DNA from: Arthrobacter sp. Soil764
Lineage (GTDB): Bacteria > Actinomycetota > Actinomycetes > Actinomycetales > Micrococcaceae
Assembly (NCBI RefSeq): GCF_001428075.1
Contig: NZ_LMSI01000019.1
Coordinates: forward strand, 204,038 to 268,037
Length of the DNA: 64,000 nt
Direction: 5' to 3'
Position numbers and translations under genes: made by a program
Part shown: one piece after another, positions 59,722 to 64,000 of the stretch
How positions within the stretch are numbered: the stretch's first letter is position 1
Layout: every line of letters begins with the position of its first letter
The notes under the pieces: model-generated
Told to the model about the DNA's origin: nothing
Database searches by the model: none
Seen by the model: the letters and a program-made list of their open reading frames with translations, nothing else

Positions 59722-60348
59722 CGGCTGGTCCTCGGCCTCGCCCAGACCGCGCGCGGCGAGTGCTTCGCCGGTCTGCCGGGCGTAGGCCACGGAGGTAATA
59801 AAGACCGGCAGCACCAGGGCCCGCGGGTTGCGTTCCAGGCCCCTGGCCCTGGCGGAGTCCCGGACGTCGGCGAATGTGCCGGCGATGAATGGGATGCTGC
59901 GGAGCATGATGCCAATGGTCAGTGCGAAGCGTTCCGGATCGGCACCCAATCTCTTGAAGGGACGCGCCACCCGGACAACGCCGTCCAGGAGCTGCTGAAT
60001 GGGAGTGGTGCCGGTAAGCAGGGACGCTGCCACCACGCAGACCAGGATGTTCAGCACAATCCGCGCCGCGGTGGGACCGCCCAGCTGCCACCACTGGAAG
60101 AGGCCGATGGCCAGCAGCACGGGAGCGAGCGGCCGGACGGCACCCCACAGCCGTTTCATGCCGGCGCCGGCCAGCAGGAACAAGCCGGAGAGAACGGCCA
60201 GCACGGCTGCCGAAATACCCCAGTCCACGATGATGAAGGACGCCAGCCCGCAGGCGAAGACCAGCGCGAACTTCAGTGCCAGCGGCGCCCGGTGCAGGAG
60301 GGAATTGCCCGGCACATAGTTGGCCAGGAGGAACCCGTGGCCCCTCAT
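59716..60348 (-). CDS. bioN: biotin ECF transporter T component
   Basis: A 210-residue membrane protein with about five hydrophobic segments, the energy-coupling transmembrane subunit (EcfT/BioN). The opening LANYVPGNSLLHRAPLALK and the cytosolic coupling-helix motif ADVRDSARARGLERNP (Ala-Arg-Gly signature) are diagnostic. It overlaps bioM by 4 bp (ATGA), so ATPase and T component are translated together. Confidence 0.92.
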   Translation of the reverse strand: MRGHGFLLANYVPGNSLLHRAPLALKFALVFACGLASFIIVDWGISAAVLAVLSGLFLLAGAGMKRLWGAVRPLAPVLLAIGLFQWWQLGGPTAARIVLNILVCVVAASLLTGTTPIQQLLDGVVRVARPFKRLGADPERFALTIGIMLRSIPFIAGTFADVRDSARARGLERNPRALVLPVFITSVAYARQTGEALAARGLGEAEDQPA

Positions 60349-61076
60349 CGGGTGTCCCGGGCTGCGTGATCAAGCCCTTGGAGGCACCACGAACGGTAGG
60401 CTGCCACGGCTTCGGCGGGGGCGCCGTCGAATGCCACGCGGCCCGCTTCGATGACCAGGACGCGGTCCATCTCCAGGGCAAGCCCAAGGTCATGGGTGGA
60501 CATGATGATTTGCTGGTCCAGGGTGGCCAGTGTCCTGCGGAGCAGCTCGCGGTTGCGCAGGTCAAGCAGTGTGGAGGGTTCGTCCAGGACCAGCACCGCA
60601 GGGTCCACGGCGAGCACGGCGGCGAGCGCCATCAGTTGCCGTTCGCCGCCGGACAGCTCGTAGATGCTCTGGTCTGCCAGGTGAAGGAGTCCCAGCCGGC
60701 CAAGCGCTGCCTCAGCCTGGCGGCGCCGTTCCGGGCCGTTCTTCACGGAGCGGCGCAGGGACAGCTCAACGTCCTCCCTGCCGGTGGGCATCACCAGCTG
60801 GGAGAGGGGGTCGGTGAAGACGAAGCCGACGTTCCGCCTGACTTTGCGTACGGCACGCACTGTATCGTCGCCGTCGACCGCCACCCTGCCGTTGGTTGGC
60901 TGGATGAGCCCGTTGACCAGGCGCAGCAGCGTGGACTTGCCGGAGCCGTTGGCGCCGATGATGCCCACGCGTGCCTCCTCGAGCCGGAGGGTCACCGCGT
61001 CGAGGAGGACTTTGGGTTGCGGGGAGTTCTCTGTTTCGACGGCGACGGACACCTGGTCAAAGGTCACTGCGGGCAT
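60345..61076 (-). CDS. bioM: biotin ECF transporter ATPase
   Basis: A 243-residue ABC ATPase of the ECF class (EcfA/BioM). Walker A IIGANGSGKSTLL, the Q-loop region VFTDPLSQLVMPT (Asp-Pro variant seen in ECF ATPases), signature YELSGGERQLMALA, Walker B VLVLDEPSTLLD, and H-loop MSTHDLGLAL are present. A single ATPase serves this dedicated transporter. The ATG at 61076 is 11 bp from the bioY stop. Confidence 0.93.
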   Translation of the reverse strand: MPAVTFDQVSVAVETENSPQPKVLLDAVTLRLEEARVGIIGANGSGKSTLLRLVNGLIQPTNGRVAVDGDDTVRAVRKVRRNVGFVFTDPLSQLVMPTGREDVELSLRRSVKNGPERRRQAEAALGRLGLLHLADQSIYELSGGERQLMALAAVLAVDPAVLVLDEPSTLLDLRNRELLRRTLATLDQQIIMSTHDLGLALEMDRVLVIEAGRVAFDGAPAEAVAAYRSWCLQGLDHAARDTR

Positions 61077-61087
61077 GGCGACGGGTC

Positions 61088-61732
61088 CTAGGCGTTTTCG
61101 GTTGTCACGGCAAGGCGGCGCACGCGGCGCACCAGGACATCGGGGAAGGCCCGGTGAAGGGCGACGGCGATGACGGCCGCGAGCACATTTTTGATGATGT
61201 CTCCCGGGTAGAAGATGAGGTCGCCCAGGAACGCCTGCTCCAGGGTGGCCTTGGAGTTCATTGCGATGCCCATGATGCCCAGCGAGTGCACCACCACGAT
61301 GCTGGTGACCGTGGCGGACAGGAAGAACCAGAGGGCGCGGGCCCTGGTGGTGCGTTTGATCACCACAGTGGCCAGCCATCCGACAATACCCGCTGCGATG
61401 GGGAAGGCGATGATGTAGCCGGCCGAGGGGCCGGCAAGGATGCCCAGGCCGCTGCGGCCCTGGCTGAAGATGGGGAGGCCGGCGAGGCCCAGGAGGGTGT
61501 ACAGGCCGACGGCGGCAAACCCGCGCGCCGGGCCCAACACCAGGCCGGTCAGCATGACGGCCAGGGTCTGGAAGGTGATGGGGACGCCGAAGCCGTTCAG
61601 GGCCAGTCCCGGCACCAGGGCGGCGCCGGCCACGAGGGCGGCAAAAACGGCGATGAGGCCCAGGTCCGTGCCGTTCCAGCGGCGGCGCTCCGTCCGCGGG
61701 CTGCTCTTCGGGCTGGTGTCGGTGTTGCTCAT
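61088..61732 (-). CDS. bioY: biotin transporter substrate-binding subunit BioY
   Basis: A 214-residue S component that captures biotin in the membrane. It has six hydrophobic segments, the conserved GFGVPITFQTLAVMLTGLVLGPARGFAAV-type region (here starting LNGFGVPITFQTL), YTLLGLAGLPIF, and GYIIAFPIAAGIVGWLA. The N-terminal 25 residues are polar and not conserved. The ATG at 61732 has AGGA at 6-nt spacing; a longer in-frame open region upstream is not coding. First gene of bioYMN. Confidence 0.94.
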   Translation of the reverse strand: MSNTDTSPKSSPRTERRRWNGTDLGLIAVFAALVAGAALVPGLALNGFGVPITFQTLAVMLTGLVLGPARGFAAVGLYTLLGLAGLPIFSQGRSGLGILAGPSAGYIIAFPIAAGIVGWLATVVIKRTTRARALWFFLSATVTSIVVVHSLGIMGIAMNSKATLEQAFLGDLIFYPGDIIKNVLAAVIAVALHRAFPDVLVRRVRRLAVTTENA

Positions 61733-62090
61733 TGGGGGTCCTGTCGAGGTTGTACAAGCGGAATCTAATGTACAGCCGACGCTACCGGGGTGGAACGGGG
61801 CCCATTTTGTAGGGGACCTACTAAACAGGGGACCGTCGGCTTTGGGCTGGGCACAAGGAGCTTCCACCTGGATACCTTTGGCGGACCCTTGGTGGGAGAG
61901 GGGCTGGTCTCGCACTATGAAGCCTCGGAGCCTGCTCCTGCATGTGCCTTTCGGTCGAAGCTGCTGAGGCTGGCCTGCGCGAGGAGGTGTAGGGGCATTA
62001 ATTAGGGGGAGCCCGGGATTGTTTTGGGTGCCTGAAGCAACAACACTGAACGAACTGGATTTGCATTGGCATTTAAATCGGGGGGCTAAA
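61733..62090. other. divergent bioY / LGFP-protein intergenic region
   Basis: 358 bp with no gene supported. Two TGTACA palindromes (61751-61756, 61769-61774), 18 bp apart centre to centre, flank the minus-strand hexamer TAGATT (61762-61767), a probable bioY promoter; this suggests an operator for a biotin-responsive repressor, unidentified. The remainder is AT-richer than genes nearby. Towards 62070 it turns AT-rich (ATTTAAATCG) just before the next gene. Confidence 0.5.
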
Positions 62091-64000
62091 TTGATCAACC
62101 AACCATTATTCCGCAGGAGTGAGCCTGGTACTGGTGCCTGGACTTTCTTTCTTTTCGTAAGCCGGGGGGTTGATCGTTCGGCTGGTCCCCGCCGCCGTCA
62201 TTGGCCGAATCTGCGGGTCCACGGACTTTTGACAGCGATGTTCGTTGTGTTCTGTGCCCTGGTGGTACCGATCCCGGCGTCGGCCGACACGGGCGATGTT
62301 GGCGTTGCGGGTCCCTCGCATTCCGGCACCGCCACACCCACAGGCACCAAGCGCGCCACGAGCGTGTTGTGGTTCAACGACGGATCCTGGTGGGGAAACC
62401 TGTGGGACTCTGCCAGCTCCGATTTCCACATCTTCCGGTTCAACGCCGTGACCAGTTCCTGGGTGGATACCGGCGTGGCCACGGATGGACGGGCGGACAC
62501 CCATCATGACGTGCTGTGGGACGGGAAGACGCTGTATGTCGCAAGCTACAAGTTCGTGAACGATGAGTCGCCGGCTGAACCGAATTTCCCCACAACGATG
62601 CGCCGTTACAGCTACGACTCTGATACCGGAAAGTATGCGCTGCTGGGTTCCTCCCAGATCAACAACTCCAAGGTTGAAGTCCTGACCATCGACAAGGACT
62701 CCACGGGCAGGGTCTGGTCCAGCTGGCAGGAGGACAACAGGATCTACCTGAACGTGACCGCCACTGACGGCAAGACGTGGGGCACGCCCTTCCAGGTTCC
62801 CGGAGCAATGAGCAACGTCTCCGTGGACGATACGTCGGCCGTGATTGCCTTTGACGGGAAGATCGGTGTGATGTGGAGCCGCCAGGTGGGGGACTCCACC
62901 GACGGCATGTACTGGAGCTACCACATCGATGGGGCGTCAACCACGGACTGGAGCACGCCTGTGGCGGCGGTGTCCGGGCAGCGCAGCAGCGATGACCACA
63001 TGAACCTGAAGTGGCTGGACTCCACGGGAGGCCGGGTGTTCGCCGCCATCAAGACGTCATACACTTCGGCGTCACAGCCGCTGATCCAACTGCTGGCCCT
63101 CAGTGGCACCACGTGGTCCGCACACACGATCGCCACTGTTGCGGAATGCCCCAACCGGGTGATCGTCATGATTGACGAGAGCAGCCAGAAGCTGCGCACT
63201 TTCGCTACCTATCCAAAGCCGAGCGGCACGACGGACGCCGGTGTCTGCAGCACGTCCGGCGGTGCGATCTACGAAAAGTCGACGCCGCTGGACAACATCA
63301 AGTTCACCACCACCAAGACGGCCCGCATCGTCGATGCCGACCAGTTCGTGCACAACGTGACGTCGACGAAGCAGAACGTCAACAGTGCGGCGTGGGGTAC
63401 GGTCGACAGCGGCCTGTTGCTGCTTGCAGACGTCAATGCCACAAGCCAGTACTGGCACTACTACGATCCCACCGGCGGGGGAAGCAATGACACCACCGCT
63501 CCGACCGTCACCGCCACGTCCCCCGCTACCGGTGCCACCGGCGTGGCGGTGACAGCCAATGTGACAGGGACGTTCTCGGAGGGATTGGACCCCTCCAGCG
63601 TCACATCCAGCACATTCACATTGACGGACGGGACGGCGCCTGTGGCCGCCGCTGTTTCCTACGCCACGTCCGGCAAAGTTGCAACGCTGGACCCCGGTGC
63701 GGACCTTGCAAGCGGCACAAAATATACAGCGACGATCAAGGGCGGCACCGGCGGCGTGAAGGATGTTTCCGGTAACGCCCTGGCCGTGGACAGGACCTGG
63801 ACTTTCACGACGGCCGGGGCTCCGCCGGCGCAGACTCCGATCGCCGTTAAGGCTGCTTCGCTGGGTGGTGCCCTTGGAGCAGCCACCACACCAGAGGTGT
63901 ATGGCCTCAAGGACAACGGCGGATACCAGTGTTTTGAACGCGGGTGCATCCTCTACTCGCCGGCATCAGGGGCCCACGTCTCAACTGGCGCGATCCGAGG
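62091..64000 (+). CDS. secreted Ig-like (Big_5) and LGFP-repeat protein, 3' partial
   Basis: An open frame running off the window. TTG 62091 follows GGGGGG and starts a long N-terminal segment with a basic stretch (GPRRRHWPN) and hydrophobic core MFVVFCALVVPIPASA, cleaved before DTGD; TTG 62229 is a shorter alternative. Residues ~90-460 are rich in WxxxD/aromatic repeats (LWFNDGSWWGNLWDS; WSSWQEDNRIYLNV) resembling a beta-propeller. A Big_5 domain (APTVTATSPATGATGVAV...FSEGLDPSSVT) follows at ~470-575. The sequence then begins LGFP repeats (AASLGGALG; GLKDNGGYQCFERGCILYS; GAHVSTGAIRG), which in corynebacteria and relatives bind the cell wall. Confidence 0.85.
   Translation, partial: MINQPLFRRSEPGTGAWTFFLFVSRGVDRSAGPRRRHWPNLRVHGLLTAMFVVFCALVVPIPASADTGDVGVAGPSHSGTATPTGTKRATSVLWFNDGSWWGNLWDSASSDFHIFRFNAVTSSWVDTGVATDGRADTHHDVLWDGKTLYVASYKFVNDESPAEPNFPTTMRRYSYDSDTGKYALLGSSQINNSKVEVLTIDKDSTGRVWSSWQEDNRIYLNVTATDGKTWGTPFQVPGAMSNVSVDDTSAVIAFDGKIGVMWSRQVGDSTDGMYWSYHIDGASTTDWSTPVAAVSGQRSSDDHMNLKWLDSTGGRVFAAIKTSYTSASQPLIQLLALSGTTWSAHTIATVAECPNRVIVMIDESSQKLRTFATYPKPSGTTDAGVCSTSGGAIYEKSTPLDNIKFTTTKTARIVDADQFVHNVTSTKQNVNSAAWGTVDSGLLLLADVNATSQYWHYYDPTGGGSNDTTAPTVTATSPATGATGVAVTANVTGTFSEGLDPSSVTSSTFTLTDGTAPVAAAVSYATSGKVATLDPGADLASGTKYTATIKGGTGGVKDVSGNALAVDRTWTFTTAGAPPAQTPIAVKAASLGGALGAATTPEVYGLKDNGGYQCFERGCILYSPASGAHVSTGAIR

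Overview
The window looks like chromosomal DNA of a high-GC actinobacterium, most likely a member of the Micrococcaceae such as Arthrobacter or Pseudarthrobacter. The case rests on high third-position GC, frequent GTG starts, and actinobacterial markers: RbpA, WhiA, OpcA next to Zwf, a CoaE-GrpB fusion, a SufR-led suf operon, and many promoters of the form TANNNT + 6 nt + start codon, which predict leaderless mRNAs. It is mostly core housekeeping sequence. I saw no rRNA, tRNA, CRISPR, prophage or insertion sequence. One gene is cut at each end: an Eis-like acetyltransferase on the left and a secreted LGFP-repeat protein on the right.

Layout. 1-7.6 kb: Eis-like GNAT, rpsA, a GNAT/YigZ pair, coaE-grpB and uvrB. 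7.7-16.4 kb: a solitary sugar-binding lipoprotein with LacI-type operators, a TerC-family gene behind a probable yybP-ykoY (Mn2+) riboswitch, an MFS transporter, a proline-iminopeptidase-like hydrolase, a GNAT and a Ski2-like helicase. 16.4-21.3 kb: trans-aconitate methyltransferase, then a translationally coupled heterodimeric ABC exporter with a YtrA-type GntR regulator. 21.3-30.8 kb: uvrA with an SOS box, a HAD phosphatase/PlsC pair, and the uvrC-rapZ-yvcK-whiA block. 30.9-35.9 kb: sodA, gap-pgk-tpiA-secG and rbpA. 44.0 down to 35.8 kb on the minus strand: the pentose-phosphate operon tkt-tal-pgi-zwf-opcA-pgl. 44.5-50.7 kb: ctaB, a SulP-STAS-carbonic-anhydrase fusion, and an ABC-ATPase/permease/ctaA operon. 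50.8-56 kb: sufR-sufB-sufD-Rieske ferredoxin-sufC-sufT. 56-61.7 kb: a YpfJ-type metallopeptidase, an acyl-CoA ligase plus atypical thiolase, and the converging bioY-bioM-bioN biotin ECF transporter. 62.1 kb to the end: the start of a secreted, probably cell-wall-associated protein.

How the genes work together. All three UvrABC excision-repair subunits lie within 22 kb, each at its own predicted leaderless promoter. Lower glycolysis and the pentose-phosphate branch sit in two facing operons that meet at rbpA/pgl, where the coding regions overlap by 48 bp. Heme A synthesis (ctaB, ctaA) flanks the SulP-CA gene and abuts the Fe-S assembly operon, so respiratory cofactor functions are clustered. 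The biotin transporter next to a ligase/thiolase pair resembles the Bacillus yhfUTS arrangement and is the best candidate here for an incompletely described pathway.
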